A stretch of 38,402 nucleotides of DNA from Clostridia bacterium (lineage in GTDB: Bacteria > Bacillota > Clostridia > Oscillospirales > Acutalibacteraceae): positions 1-38,402 of the forward strand of contig CAAFVV010000034.1 in NCBI GenBank assembly GCA_900766585.1, in the 5' to 3' direction. Both the position numbers and the translations under genes were made by a program. Under the pieces are notes generated by a model, which was not told the DNA's origin, ran no database searches, and was given only the letters and a program-made list of their open reading frames with translations. Positions 1 through 7,590 of the stretch are shown here, one piece after another (position 1 is the stretch's first letter; each line of letters starts with the position of its first letter).

Positions 1-489
1 CTGCTTTACTGGACAGGAATGCGATCCGGAGAAATGCTGGCTTTAACCCTGAACGATTTCGACTTTGAGGAACGGACGGTTTCCATTACAAAAAACTATG
101 CGCGTATAGACGGCGAGGACCTATTCCTTGACCCAAAGACGCCAAAAAGCAATCGCAAGATTACCTTGCCGCAATTCGTTTGCGATATGGTAAAGGATTA
201 TGCCGACAGATTGTACGGCTACGATCCGTCAGACAGACTGTTCGAAGTAACGAAGCATTATCTGAAGCACGAAATGGAAAGAGGCTGCAAGAAGACCGGA
301 CTCCGGGAGATACGGGTGCACGATCTTCGTCACAGCCACGCCAGCTTGCTGATCGAGCTTGGGTTTGCACCACTGCTGATCAGCGAACGCCTCGGACATG
401 AGAGCGTAACGACAACTTTGGAGATCTATTCCCACCTGTACCCGACAAAACACGGGGAAGTTGCCGACCGTTTGGAGGCTTTCGCATAA
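1..489 (+). CDS. Tyrosine recombinase (integrase), 3' part; 5' end outside window
   Basis: The reading frame is open from base 1, so the gene is cut by the window edge and only the last 162 residues are seen. This is the catalytic domain of a phage/ICE-type tyrosine recombinase. Visible active-site residues (numbered from base 1) are Arg8 in TGMRSGE, His107 and Arg110 in HDLRH, His133 in LGHES and the nucleophile Tyr143 in EIYSHLYP; the lysine of the beta-hairpin lies in TPKSNRKITLP. Such enzymes integrate and excise mobile elements by cutting att core sites. The gene ends 94 bases before the 3' end of convergently transcribed guaA, a known integration target of genomic islands, so the element it serves most likely lies to the left of the window. 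The stretch looks less GC-rich than guaA. Whether the N-terminal half is intact cannot be seen. Confidence 0.93.
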   Translation: MLYWTGMRSGEMLALTLNDFDFEERTVSITKNYARIDGEDLFLDPKTPKSNRKITLPQFVCDMVKDYADRLYGYDPSDRLFEVTKHYLKHEMERGCKKTGLREIRVHDLRHSHASLLIELGFAPLLISERLGHESVTTTLEIYSHLYPTKHGEVADRLEAFA

Positions 490-492
490 GTT

Positions 493-526
493 TTTCGTGT
501 ACCCGCCGTGTACCTTTCGTGTACCC
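493..526. repeat. Cluster of three GTGTACC direct repeats next to integrase
   Basis: TTTCGTGTACCC occurs at 493-504 and again at 515-526, exactly 22 bp apart, with a shorter copy CGTGTACC at 507-514 between them. They sit immediately after the integrase stop codon and before the guaA terminator. Direct repeats in this position are typical of integrase arm-type binding sites next to an attachment core, but that role is inference. Confidence 0.55.
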
Positions 527-530
527 GGGG

Positions 531-574
531 CAAAAAAGAAACCCGAAAACCCTTGAAATAAAGGGTTTTCGGGT
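531..574 (-). terminator. Rho-independent terminator of purA-guaA
   Basis: A perfect 14-bp inverted repeat (ACCCGAAAACCCTT at 541-554 and its complement at 561-574) with a 6-base loop. Read on the minus strand it is followed by TTTCTTTTTTG (531-540), a U-tract. It lies 10 bases past the guaA stop codon and so ends the minus-strand operon. Confidence 0.92.
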
Positions 575-583
575 AAGTGGCGA

Positions 584-2116
584 TTACTCCCACTCCACCG
601 TTGCGGGGGGCTTGGTAGTGATATCATAGACGACGCGGTTGACGTGCTTGACCTCATTGGTGATACGGCTGCTGACCTTGGCGAGGATGTCATACGGGAT
701 CTTGGCCCAGTCTGCCGTCATGAAGTCGTCTGTCGTCACGGCGCGGATGGCGACTAAGTGGTCATAAGTGCGGTGGTCGCCCATTACACCGACGGTGCTG
801 ACGCCGGGCAGGACGCAGAAAAACTGTGCCAGCTGCGACTCATAGCCGTTTTTGTGCATCTCATCCCGCAGCACCCAATCGGCGTTTTGCAGGATCTCGA
901 TCTTTTCCTGTGTGATCTCGCCGATAATGCGCACACCGAGACCGGGGCCGGGGAACGGCTGCCGCCACACCAGCTCATGCGGGATGCCGAGCTTTTCACC
1001 GACGCGCCGCACCTCATCCTTGAACAGGTCGCACAGCGGCTCGATCACGTCCAGAAATTCCACATCCTCGGGCATTTTTACCTTATTATGATGCGTCTTG
1101 ATCTTATCGGCGTCGCCTTTGCCGGATTCGATGCAGTCGGGATAGATTGTGCCCTGGGCAAAGAAGCCTTTTTCGCTGTGTTTGCGGATCTCATCCCAGA
1201 ATACCTTATAAAACTCCGTGCCGATGATATGCCGCTTCTGCTCGGGATCGGTCACGCCTTTGAGGCAGCGGAGGAAATGCGCCTGACAGTTGACGCGCAC
1301 AAAATTCATGTCAAACAGGCGGGTAAAGGTGGATTCCACAAAATCCCCTTCATCCTTGCGCATGAGACCCTGATCCACGAACACGCAGGTGAGCTGCTTG
1401 CCGACGGCGCGGCTGAGCAGACCGGCGGCGACCGAGGAATCCACGCCGCCGGACAGGCCGAGAATCACCGGCTTGTCACCGATCTTTTCCCGCAGGCGGG
1501 CGACGGTATCCTCGATAAAGCTGTCCATCTGCCAGTCGCCTGTGCAGCCGCAGACGCGGTAGAGGAAGTTTTCGAGCATCTTGTCGCCGAATTCGCTGTG
1601 CGTGACCTCGGGGTGGAACTGCACGGCATAGAGCCGCCTTTGCGGATCCTCCATGGCGGCGATCGGACAGGCATCGGTTACAGCCGTGACCGTAAAGCCC
1701 GCGGGCGCTTTCGTTACGCGGTCGGTATGGCTCATCCACACCGTGCTGTCCGCCGGCACATCGACAAACAGCGGCGAGGCGGGATCGGTAATATGCAGAC
1801 CGATCTTGCCGTATTCCGACTGCTCCGCCGTTTCGACCGTGCCGCCCGCCATCCAGGCGGTGAGCTGGCAGCCGTAGCAGATGCCGAGCACCGGCACGCC
1901 GAGCGAGAGGATCGCGGGGTCATAATGCGGTGAGGCGGGATCGAACACCGAGTTTGGGCCGCCGGTGAAAATGATGCCCTTGTAACCGGCGGCGCGGATG
2001 CCCGCAAGCGGCACGGTATAGGGCAGGATCTCGGCAAACACCTTGTGGTCGCGCACGCGGCGGGCAATCAGCTGATTATACTGTCCGCCGAAATCCAATA
2101 CCAATATTTTTTCCAT
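584..2116 (-). CDS. guaA: GMP synthase (glutamine-hydrolysing)
   Basis: Makes GMP from XMP, ATP and glutamine in the cytoplasm, the last step of guanine nucleotide synthesis. The 510-residue length is normal. The N-terminal class I glutamine amidotransferase domain (about 1-190) shows the catalytic triad: Cys80 in GICYGCQ, His168 and Glu170 in FHPEV. The ATP-pyrophosphatase domain follows with the PP-loop LSGGVDSS (about 221-228), and the C-terminal dimerisation domain ends in the conserved PATVEWE. I start at MEKILVLDFGGQ rather than 47 codons upstream, because the AGGGAGG site is correctly placed for it and the extension would run into purA. It lies 25 bases after purA and is probably co-transcribed with it. 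Its 3' end faces an integrase gene, and guaA is a known island integration site; the coding end is intact. Confidence 0.98.
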   Translation of the reverse strand: MEKILVLDFGGQYNQLIARRVRDHKVFAEILPYTVPLAGIRAAGYKGIIFTGGPNSVFDPASPHYDPAILSLGVPVLGICYGCQLTAWMAGGTVETAEQSEYGKIGLHITDPASPLFVDVPADSTVWMSHTDRVTKAPAGFTVTAVTDACPIAAMEDPQRRLYAVQFHPEVTHSEFGDKMLENFLYRVCGCTGDWQMDSFIEDTVARLREKIGDKPVILGLSGGVDSSVAAGLLSRAVGKQLTCVFVDQGLMRKDEGDFVESTFTRLFDMNFVRVNCQAHFLRCLKGVTDPEQKRHIIGTEFYKVFWDEIRKHSEKGFFAQGTIYPDCIESGKGDADKIKTHHNKVKMPEDVEFLDVIEPLCDLFKDEVRRVGEKLGIPHELVWRQPFPGPGLGVRIIGEITQEKIEILQNADWVLRDEMHKNGYESQLAQFFCVLPGVSTVGVMGDHRTYDHLVAIRAVTTDDFMTADWAKIPYDILAKVSSRITNEVKHVNRVVYDITTKPPATVEWE

Positions 2117-2141
2117 AGCATATCCTCCCTGATCTGTCCGC

Positions 2142-3416
2142 TCAGCGGATGATGATGGCTTCGCGCTCCGGACCGTTGGAGACCATGTTGATGCGGTGAC
2201 CGAGCTCACCCTCGATGAACTCAACATAGGCGCGCGCCTCGGCGGGCAGTGCGGCAAAATCGCGGATGCCGCGGATGTCGCAGTGCCAGCCTTTGAGAAC
2301 CTTCAAAACAGGCTTGGCTTTTTTCAGACGGTTCGTGGTCGGGAAATCACGGGTGATCTCGCCGTCAATCTCATAGCCGACGCAGACCGGGATCTCCTCC
2401 AGATAGGACAGGCAGTCGAGCGCAGTCATGACCACCGTTGTGGCACCCTGGCATTCAATGCCGTAGCGGGTTGCCACGCAGTCAAACCAGCCGACGCGGC
2501 GGGGACGGCCGGTCGTCGCGCCGAATTCGCCCTTGTCACCGCCGTGGATACGCAGCTCCTGCGCTTTATCCTCGTCGAGGATCTCGCTGACAAATTCACC
2601 TGCGCCGACGGCGGAGGAATACGCCTTGGTGACGCAGACGATATCGCGAATCGCCTGCGGCGGGATGCCCGCGCCGACGCATCCGTAGCCGGCAAGCGTC
2701 GAGGAGGAGGTCACCATCGGATAAATGCCGAAGTCGGGATCCTTCAGCGTGCCGAGCTGTCCCTCGAGCAGAATATTTTTGTCCTCGGCGAGCGCCTGCC
2801 GGATAAAGGCGTGGGTGTCGCAGACAAACGGGGCGATTTTTTCCCGATAGGAGCGGCAGACCGCCATCAGCTCATCCTCGTCAAGCAGGGGCTTGTGATA
2901 GACGTGCTCGAGCGTCAGATTTTTCAGCACGCAGATATTGTGGAGCTTTTCGCGCAGCGCATCCTCATCAAACAGCTCGTTGAGCTGGATGCCGCGCTTG
3001 GCGAATTTATCGCTGAAAAACGGCGCAATGCCGCTTTTGGTGGAGCCGTAGGCGTTTTTGCCGAGCCGCTCCTCTTCATAGGTGTCCAGCAGAATATGGT
3101 ACGGCATCAGAAGCTGCACCCGGTCGGAGACGAGCAGCTTCGGGTTCAGACCCGCCTTGCGCAGGTCGTCCAGTTCCCGGCAGAATTTGTCGATGTCCAG
3201 TGCCACGCCGTTGCCGATGACGCAGGTGACGTCATCATAGCAGACGCCGCTGGGCATCAGATGCAGCGCAAAGCGTCCGTGTTCGTTGATAATGGTGTGT
3301 CCCGCATTTGCGCCGCCCTGGAATCGGACGACAATATCCGCCTCCTGTGCAAACATATCGGTGATCTTTCCCTTGCCTTCATCGCCCCAGTTGGCGCCGA
3401 CAATTGCTCGAACCAT
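2142..3416 (-). CDS. purA: Adenylosuccinate synthetase
   Basis: Catalyses the GTP-dependent joining of IMP and aspartate to adenylosuccinate, the committed step from IMP to AMP. The 424-residue length is normal. The N-terminal P-loop GDEGKGK (11-17) carries the catalytic Asp12, and GGANAGHT holds the catalytic His40. Further family blocks include KSGIAPF, EGQLGTL and the substrate-binding GATTGRPRRVGWFD. The start at base 3416 has an AGGGAGG site a few bases upstream (read on the minus strand). It is the first gene of a two-gene operon with guaA, so the AMP and GMP branches that compete for IMP are expressed together. The leader between the predicted promoter and the start codon is only about 50-60 bases and shows no purine riboswitch. 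Confidence 0.98.
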   Translation of the reverse strand: MVRAIVGANWGDEGKGKITDMFAQEADIVVRFQGGANAGHTIINEHGRFALHLMPSGVCYDDVTCVIGNGVALDIDKFCRELDDLRKAGLNPKLLVSDRVQLLMPYHILLDTYEEERLGKNAYGSTKSGIAPFFSDKFAKRGIQLNELFDEDALREKLHNICVLKNLTLEHVYHKPLLDEDELMAVCRSYREKIAPFVCDTHAFIRQALAEDKNILLEGQLGTLKDPDFGIYPMVTSSSTLAGYGCVGAGIPPQAIRDIVCVTKAYSSAVGAGEFVSEILDEDKAQELRIHGGDKGEFGATTGRPRRVGWFDCVATRYGIECQGATTVVMTALDCLSYLEEIPVCVGYEIDGEITRDFPTTNRLKKAKPVLKVLKGWHCDIRGIRDFAALPAEARAYVEFIEGELGHRINMVSNGPEREAIIIR

Positions 3417-3474
3417 ATGCTGTGTGCCTCCCTAAAAATAAATCGGATTTCAGGACCATATTTTATTATATCAT

Positions 3475-3504
3475 ATTATACTTCCGGTGTACAGGCTTTT
3501 TCAA
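3475..3504 (-). promoter_or_regulatory. Promoter of purA-guaA
   Basis: On the minus strand TTGAAA (3504-3499) is followed after 18 bp by a perfect -10 box TATAAT (3480-3475), about 60 bases before the purA start codon. It lies in the 240-base divergent region shared with the amino-acid transporter operon. No other feature was seen in the AT-rich tract at 3505-3570. Confidence 0.65.
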
Positions 3505-3570
3505 AAATCCCGCCGAAAACCTGTGAAAAAATTATCAGAAAAAATTTTTTGAATTTTTTTGCAAAACCGC

Positions 3571-3599
3571 TTGACAATCTGCTTTTTGTATGTTATCAT
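3571..3599 (+). promoter_or_regulatory. Promoter of amino-acid ABC operon
   Basis: A consensus -35 box TTGACA (3571-3576), a 17-bp spacer and TATCAT (3594-3599), preceded by TG at 3591-3592 as in an extended -10. Transcription would start near 3606, about 50 bases before the start codon of the binding-protein gene. Confidence 0.82.
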
Positions 3600-3600
3600 G

Positions 3601-3628
3601 ATAGCACTTTAGCAGGCTAACATGCTAA
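3601..3628. promoter_or_regulatory. Candidate repressor operator over the transcription start
   Basis: Two pairs of half-sites face each other: ATAGCA (3601-3606) and TTAGCA (3609-3614), then GGCTAA (3615-3620) and TGCTAA (3623-3628). Each pair has an 8-bp period, and the whole is an imperfect palindrome centred between 3614 and 3615. TTAGCA and TGCTAA are exact inverted copies. The site begins two bases after the -10 box and covers the expected start point, as repressor operators do. The binding protein is unknown. Confidence 0.6.
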
Positions 3629-3656
3629 CAGACAAAAATACAGGGAGGAACCCAAA

Positions 3657-4445
3657 ATGAAAAAACTGCTTATCGTAACCTTGACTGTTCTCATGCTGAT
3701 CGGCCTGCTGGCCGGCTGCAGCAACAAAAGCGGCAGCGACGTAGACTACGTCAAGAGCAAGGGAAAACTGATCGTCGGCATCACCGATTTTGCCCCGATG
3801 GATTACAAAGAGGACGGCAGCGACGAGTGGATCGGCTTCGACGCCGACATGGCGAAGGCGTTTGCCAAGGAGCTGGGTGTTGACGTTGAGTTCACCGTAC
3901 TGAGCAACTGGGACCAGAAAGCGGTCGAGCTGTCCACCAAGTCGATCGACGTGGTCTGGAACGGCATGACACTGACCGAGGAGGTCAAGTCGCTGATGGG
4001 CACCTCGAAGCCCTACTGCCGCAACGCGCAGGTCGTCGTGCTGAAAAAGGACATCGCCGATCAGTATACGACGGCGGACAGCCTGAAGAACCTGACGTTT
4101 GCTGTGGAAAACGGCTCTGCCGGTGCGGATGCCCTCGATGAGCTGAACATCAGCTACACGGCGGTGGCGGATCAGGGCAAAGCGGTTCTGGAGGTCGCCT
4201 CGGGCAGTGTGCAGGCGTGCGTGATCGACCTGCTGATGGCGGGCGCGATGATCGGCGAGGGTACCGACTACGCGGATCTGACCAAGGGTGTGGAGCTGAC
4301 CACCGAGGAATACGGTGTCGGCTTCCGCAAGGACAGCGATCTGGTGGAAGCGTTCAACACCTTCTGGAAGAAGGCGTATGACGACGGCACCGTGACGGCG
4401 ACGGCGGAAAAGTACGGCGTGGCGCAGAACGTGATCGCTCAGTAA
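3657..4445 (+). CDS. Amino-acid ABC transporter substrate-binding lipoprotein
   Basis: Extracellular receptor of a polar amino-acid importer (SBP_bac_3 family). The 262-residue protein has a lipoprotein signal MKKLLIVTLTVLMLIGLLAG followed by Cys, the lipid-modified residue of the mature protein. The family start KLIVGITDFAPMDY, the block GFDADMAKAFAKELG and the interdomain motif DVVWNGMTLTEE are all visible; the C-terminal lobe runs to about residue 255. The start has a clear GGGAGG site. Permease and ATPase genes follow at once. The exact ligand cannot be told from sequence; the family includes glutamine, cystine, arginine and lysine binders. Expression is probably set by the promoter and symmetric operator just upstream. 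Confidence 0.94.
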   Translation: MKKLLIVTLTVLMLIGLLAGCSNKSGSDVDYVKSKGKLIVGITDFAPMDYKEDGSDEWIGFDADMAKAFAKELGVDVEFTVLSNWDQKAVELSTKSIDVVWNGMTLTEEVKSLMGTSKPYCRNAQVVVLKKDIADQYTTADSLKNLTFAVENGSAGADALDELNISYTAVADQGKAVLEVASGSVQACVIDLLMAGAMIGEGTDYADLTKGVELTTEEYGVGFRKDSDLVEAFNTFWKKAYDDGTVTATAEKYGVAQNVIAQ

Positions 4446-4472
4446 TATCTGCTGAAAAAACAAATGCAGCGA

Positions 4473-4501
4473 CAAGGCGGGGAGTGACGCTTCCCGCCTT
4501 G
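4473..4501 (+). other. Intercistronic mRNA hairpin after binding-protein gene
   Basis: CAAGGCGGGGAG (4473-4484) pairs with CTTCCCGCCTTG (4490-4501), a 12-bp stem with one G-U pair and a 5-base loop. No U-tract follows, so it is not a classic terminator. Hairpins here often protect the upstream binding-protein message and lower permease expression; that role is inference. Confidence 0.7.
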
Positions 4502-4529
4502 CCGCGGCGTTAGCAATGGAGAGTGCCGT

Positions 4530-5177
4530 ATGACATCCTTTTGGAACGTGACCCTGACCCTGCTGTCCGGGCTGGGCAATACCGCCAGCCTGTTTTTCCT
4601 GACCCTGCTGTTTGCCATACCGCTGGGTCTGCTGATCTGCGTTTGCTCAATGAGCCGGTTTCTGCCGCTGCGGTGGCTGAGCAAGACGTTTGTGTGGATC
4701 ATCCGCGGCTCACCGCTGATGCTGCAGATTCTCATCGTCTATTACGGCCCCGGACTGCTGTTCGGGCTGCCGCTTCTCCCGCGGTATTCCGCCGCGCTCA
4801 TCACCTTTGCCATCAACTACGCCTGCTATTTCTCGGAGATCTACCGCGGCGGCATCCAGTCGATCCCGCAGGGGCAGTATGAGGCGGGACAGGTGCTCGG
4901 CATGACGCGGACGCAGATTTTTTTTCGTGTGGTGCTGATGCAGGTCGTCAAGCGGATCGTGCCGCCGATGAGCAATGAGCTGATTACGCTGGTCAAGGAT
5001 ACGGCGCTCGTGCGCACAATCGCGGTGTATGAGATCATCTGGATGGGAGAATCCTTTATCAAAAAGGGCCTGATCTGGCCGCTGTTCTATACGGGCGCGT
5101 TCTATCTGCTGTTCAGCGGACTGCTGACGCTGCTGTTTAACTACGTCGAGAAAAAACTGGATTATTATAAGGGGTGA
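4530..5177 (+). CDS. Amino-acid ABC transporter permease
   Basis: Inner-membrane channel subunit of the HisM/GlnP family, 215 residues, the usual length. Hydrophobic helices are seen near 10-40, 55-75, 80-100 and 185-210. The cytoplasmic EAA loop that docks the ATPase is YEAGQVLGMTRTQIFFRVVLMQ, followed by the family hallmark NELITLVKDTALV. The N-terminal part TLLSGLGNTASLFFLTLLFA matches the start of the transmembrane domain. It lies between the binding-protein gene and the ATPase gene, with the ATPase start five bases after its stop, so it is surely part of the same operon. As only one permease gene is present it presumably works as a homodimer. Confidence 0.94.
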   Translation: MTSFWNVTLTLLSGLGNTASLFFLTLLFAIPLGLLICVCSMSRFLPLRWLSKTFVWIIRGSPLMLQILIVYYGPGLLFGLPLLPRYSAALITFAINYACYFSEIYRGGIQSIPQGQYEAGQVLGMTRTQIFFRVVLMQVVKRIVPPMSNELITLVKDTALVRTIAVYEIIWMGESFIKKGLIWPLFYTGAFYLLFSGLLTLLFNYVEKKLDYYKG

Positions 5178-5181
5178 GACG

Positions 5182-5961
5182 ATGGCACTTTTGGAGGTTA
5201 CGGGGCTGAAAAAGAGCTTTGGCAAGACGGCGGTGCTCAAGGGCATTGACCTGTCGCTCGAAAAAGGACGGGTGCTGGTGCTGATCGGCTCCTCCGGCAA
5301 CGGCAAAACGACGCTTTTGCGGTGCCTGAATTTTTTGGAGACGCCGGAGGCGGGCAGCATTGCCGTGGACGGCGAGACGCTGTGGGACGCCGCTGACGGG
5401 CGCATGAGTAATGAAGAGCAGATCCGCCGCAGCCGGCTGCACTTCGGGCTGGTGTTTCAGTCGTTTAATCTGTTTCCACAGTATACGGCACTGCAAAACG
5501 TGGCGCTCGCGCCGCGGCTGCTGGCCAAGGCGGCGGGAAAAGCCGAGCGGCGGGAGCAGCAAAAGCGCATCAACGAGGAGGCGGCGGCGCTGCTGACCCG
5601 TGTCGGGCTGAAGGATAAGCTCGACTGCTATCCCTGCCAGCTGTCCGGCGGACAGCAGCAGCGGGTGGCAATTGCACGGGCGCTGGCGCTGCATCCGGAT
5701 ATTCTCTGCTTTGACGAGCCGACCAGCGCGCTCGACCCCGAGATCACGGGCGAGGTGCTGGCGGTGATCCGTCAGCTGCGCGAAGAGCAGACGACCATGA
5801 TTATCGTCACCCACGAAATGGGCTTTGCCCGCGAGGTCGCGGACGAGGTCATTTTCATGGACGAGGGCGCCATTGTGGAGCAGGGACCGCCCGACGAGCT
5901 GTTTGAGCATCCGAAAACGGCGCGGCTGCAGGAGTTTTTGCAGTCGGCACTGCGCGTCTGA
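5182..5961 (+). CDS. Amino-acid ABC transporter ATPase
   Basis: Cytoplasmic ATP-hydrolysing subunit of the polar amino-acid importer, 259 residues. All ABC motifs are present: Walker A GSSGNGKTT (about 37-45), Q-loop VFQSFNLF (about 90-97), signature LSGGQQQR, Walker B ILCFDEPTSALDPE and H-loop VTHEMGFA. The overall sequence resembles GlnQ/HisP-type proteins. It follows the permease by four bases and is the last gene of the three-gene operon; the next feature is the metK promoter. I saw no clear terminator between its stop codon and that promoter, so some read-through towards the riboswitch is possible. It is not expected to serve the sugar transporters further down, which need an MsmX-type ATPase. 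Confidence 0.96.
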   Translation: MALLEVTGLKKSFGKTAVLKGIDLSLEKGRVLVLIGSSGNGKTTLLRCLNFLETPEAGSIAVDGETLWDAADGRMSNEEQIRRSRLHFGLVFQSFNLFPQYTALQNVALAPRLLAKAAGKAERREQQKRINEEAAALLTRVGLKDKLDCYPCQLSGGQQQRVAIARALALHPDILCFDEPTSALDPEITGEVLAVIRQLREEQTTMIIVTHEMGFAREVADEVIFMDEGAIVEQGPPDELFEHPKTARLQEFLQSALRV

Positions 5962-5993
5962 GAGAGAAAATGTCGAAAAAGCTGCCGATGGGG

Positions 5994-6022
5994 TTGACAA
6001 GTGCAAAAAAGCGTGGTAAACT
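5994..6022 (+). promoter_or_regulatory. Promoter of SAM riboswitch-metK
   Basis: TTGACA (5994-5999), a 17-bp spacer and TAAACT (6017-6022), with TG at 6014-6015 giving an extended -10. It lies about 20 bases before the riboswitch aptamer begins. Confidence 0.8.
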
Positions 6023-6040
6023 AAACTGAAAACCGAATAA

Positions 6041-6183
6041 CCTTATCCAGAGTGACGGAGGGAACAGGCCCGATGATGTCCGGCAACCTGCTTTTGCGGC
6101 AAGGTGCTAATTCCTGCGGGGCAACCCGGCAGATGAGGGAGCGCACACGCGTTTGATCCGCCGGGCATCTGCCCGGCGGTTTT
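6041..6183 (+). promoter_or_regulatory. SAM-I riboswitch (S-box) controlling metK
   Basis: The aptamer (6041-6138) matches the S-box consensus: CTTATCCAGAGTGACGGAGG, GGCCCGATGATGTCCGGCAACC and GGTGCTAATTCC in order. P1 pairs CCTTATC (6041-6047) with GATGAGG (6132-6138). The expression platform is a terminator at 6158-6183. The competing antiterminator is visible: GGCAGATG (6128-6135), which includes the P1 3' strand, pairs perfectly with CATCTGCC (6166-6173) in the terminator. SAM binding should stabilise P1, free the terminator and turn metK off, a direct feedback on SAM synthesis. Confidence 0.96.
6158..6183 (+). terminator. Riboswitch expression-platform terminator
   Basis: CCGCCGGGC (6158-6166) pairs with GCCCGGCGG (6171-6179) around a 4-base loop, followed by TTTT and, after AC, a further T-run. 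It forms only when the P1 3' strand is held by the SAM-bound aptamer. Confidence 0.92.
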
Positions 6184-6210
6184 ACTTTTTTATACAGGGA
6201 GAGATAGCCA

Positions 6211-7407
6211 ATGGCAACACGCTTTTTTACATCCGAATCCGTGACGGAGGGCCACCCCGACAAGGTGTGCGACCAGATCTCCGACGCCGTGCTGGATGCT
6301 ATCATTGCGCAGGATCCCGACGCTCATGTGGCGTGTGAGACGGTGGCGACCACCGGTATGGTGACGGTGATGGGGGAGATCAGCACGACGGCTTCGGTCG
6401 ATATCCGTGGTATTGCCCGCAAGGTCGTGACCGAGATCGGCTACGATGGCAGCGACGCCGGGTTTGACGGCAACACCTGCGCGGTGCTGACCGTGCTTGA
6501 TGAGCAGTCGCCGGATATCGCGCAGGGGGTCAACGATGCGCTCGAGCACCGCGAGGGGCGCGAGGAGCGCTATGACCGCATCGGCGCGGGCGATCAGGGC
6601 ATTATGTTCGGATTCGCCTGCGACGAGACCCCCGAGCTGATGCCGCTGCCGATCTCGCTGGCACACCGGCTGGCAAAGCGCCTGACGGAGGTGCGCAAAA
6701 ACGGCACGCTGTCCTATCTGCGGCCGGACGGCAAGACGCAGGTGACGGTGGAATACGACGGCGATACCCCTGTGCGGGTGGAGACGGTCGTGGTGTCGAC
6801 GCAGCACAGCGCGGATGTATCGCTGGAGACCATCCGACGCGATATGGTCGAGCAGGTCATCCGCCCGGTCATCCCCGCCGCGCTTTGGGACGCGCAGACC
6901 CGCATATTGGTCAACCCGACCGGACGCTTTGTGATCGGCGGCCCGCACGGCGACAGCGGTCTGACGGGACGCAAAATTATTGTCGATACCTACGGCGGCT
7001 ATGCCCGCCACGGCGGCGGCGCTTTTTCGGGCAAGGACCCGACAAAGGTCGACCGCTCCGCCACCTATATGGCGCGCTATGCCGCCAAAAACGTGGTTGC
7101 CGCCGGTCTGGCGCGCCGCTGCGAGATCCAGCTTGCCTATGCCATCGGCGTGGCGCGGCCGGTATCGGTGCTGGTCGACACCTTCGGCACGGGTACGGCG
7201 CCGGATAAGATGATTGCCGATGCCGTCAGTCGGGTGTTTGATTTCCGCCCCGCCGCCATCATCGACTGCCTGGCGCTCCGCCGCCCGATCTACCGCCAGC
7301 TGGCGGCTTACGGCCATATCGGCCGCGAGGAGCTGGGTGTCCGCTGGGAGCAGACCGACCGCGTAGAGGCGCTGCGTGCTGCACTTGCGGGACGAAACCT
7401 GAAATAA
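6211..7407 (+). CDS. metK: S-adenosylmethionine synthetase
   Basis: Makes S-adenosylmethionine from methionine and ATP, releasing phosphate and pyrophosphate. The 398-residue length is typical. The N-terminal EGHPDKVCDQISDAVLD (about 13-29) holds the active-site His15 and Asp17, GAGDQGIMFG lies at 125-134, the P-loop-like GGPHGDSGLTGRK at about 244-256, and GGGAFSGKDPTKVDRSA at about 268-284. The start codon has a GGGAGA site 8 bases upstream. The gene is single, sits directly behind a SAM-I riboswitch and in front of a strong terminator, so it forms its own feedback-regulated transcription unit. Confidence 0.98.
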   Translation: MATRFFTSESVTEGHPDKVCDQISDAVLDAIIAQDPDAHVACETVATTGMVTVMGEISTTASVDIRGIARKVVTEIGYDGSDAGFDGNTCAVLTVLDEQSPDIAQGVNDALEHREGREERYDRIGAGDQGIMFGFACDETPELMPLPISLAHRLAKRLTEVRKNGTLSYLRPDGKTQVTVEYDGDTPVRVETVVVSTQHSADVSLETIRRDMVEQVIRPVIPAALWDAQTRILVNPTGRFVIGGPHGDSGLTGRKIIVDTYGGYARHGGGAFSGKDPTKVDRSATYMARYAAKNVVAAGLARRCEIQLAYAIGVARPVSVLVDTFGTGTAPDKMIADAVSRVFDFRPAAIIDCLALRRPIYRQLAAYGHIGREELGVRWEQTDRVEALRAALAGRNLK

Positions 7408-7429
7408 AGGGAGCCCGCCGCTGTCGGGC

Positions 7430-7482
7430 ATATTCCTCCCCCGCCGTCTCTGTGCCAAGGACGGCAGGGGAGGGATATTTTT
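7430..7482 (+). terminator. Rho-independent terminator after metK
   Basis: A 19-base arm (7430-7448) pairs with 7460-7478 at 17 of 19 positions, one of the two others being a G-U pair, around an 11-base loop, and ends in TTTTT. The remaining sequence up to 7590 is GC-rich and shows only short repeats of GTTTTCGGC (about 7487 and 7532), with no gene. Confidence 0.9.
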
Positions 7483-7590
7483 GCCCGTTTTCGGCAGACG
7501 GAGGGCGGCAGGACGCCTGTTTTCGGCGAAAACGCGGACAGAAGGCGGGAGCGGGGTAATTTCCTGTTTTATGCAATATCAAAAAAGCCG

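Noticed and set aside
758..1933. A 391-codon plus-strand frame opposite guaA
   Set aside because: guaA on the minus strand has all catalytic motifs, and this frame has no ribosome site or recognisable domain.
3417..3480. Possible purine riboswitch or PurR box before purA
   Set aside because: The leader after the predicted promoter is too short for an aptamer and none of the conserved purine-aptamer loops or paired PurR boxes was seen.
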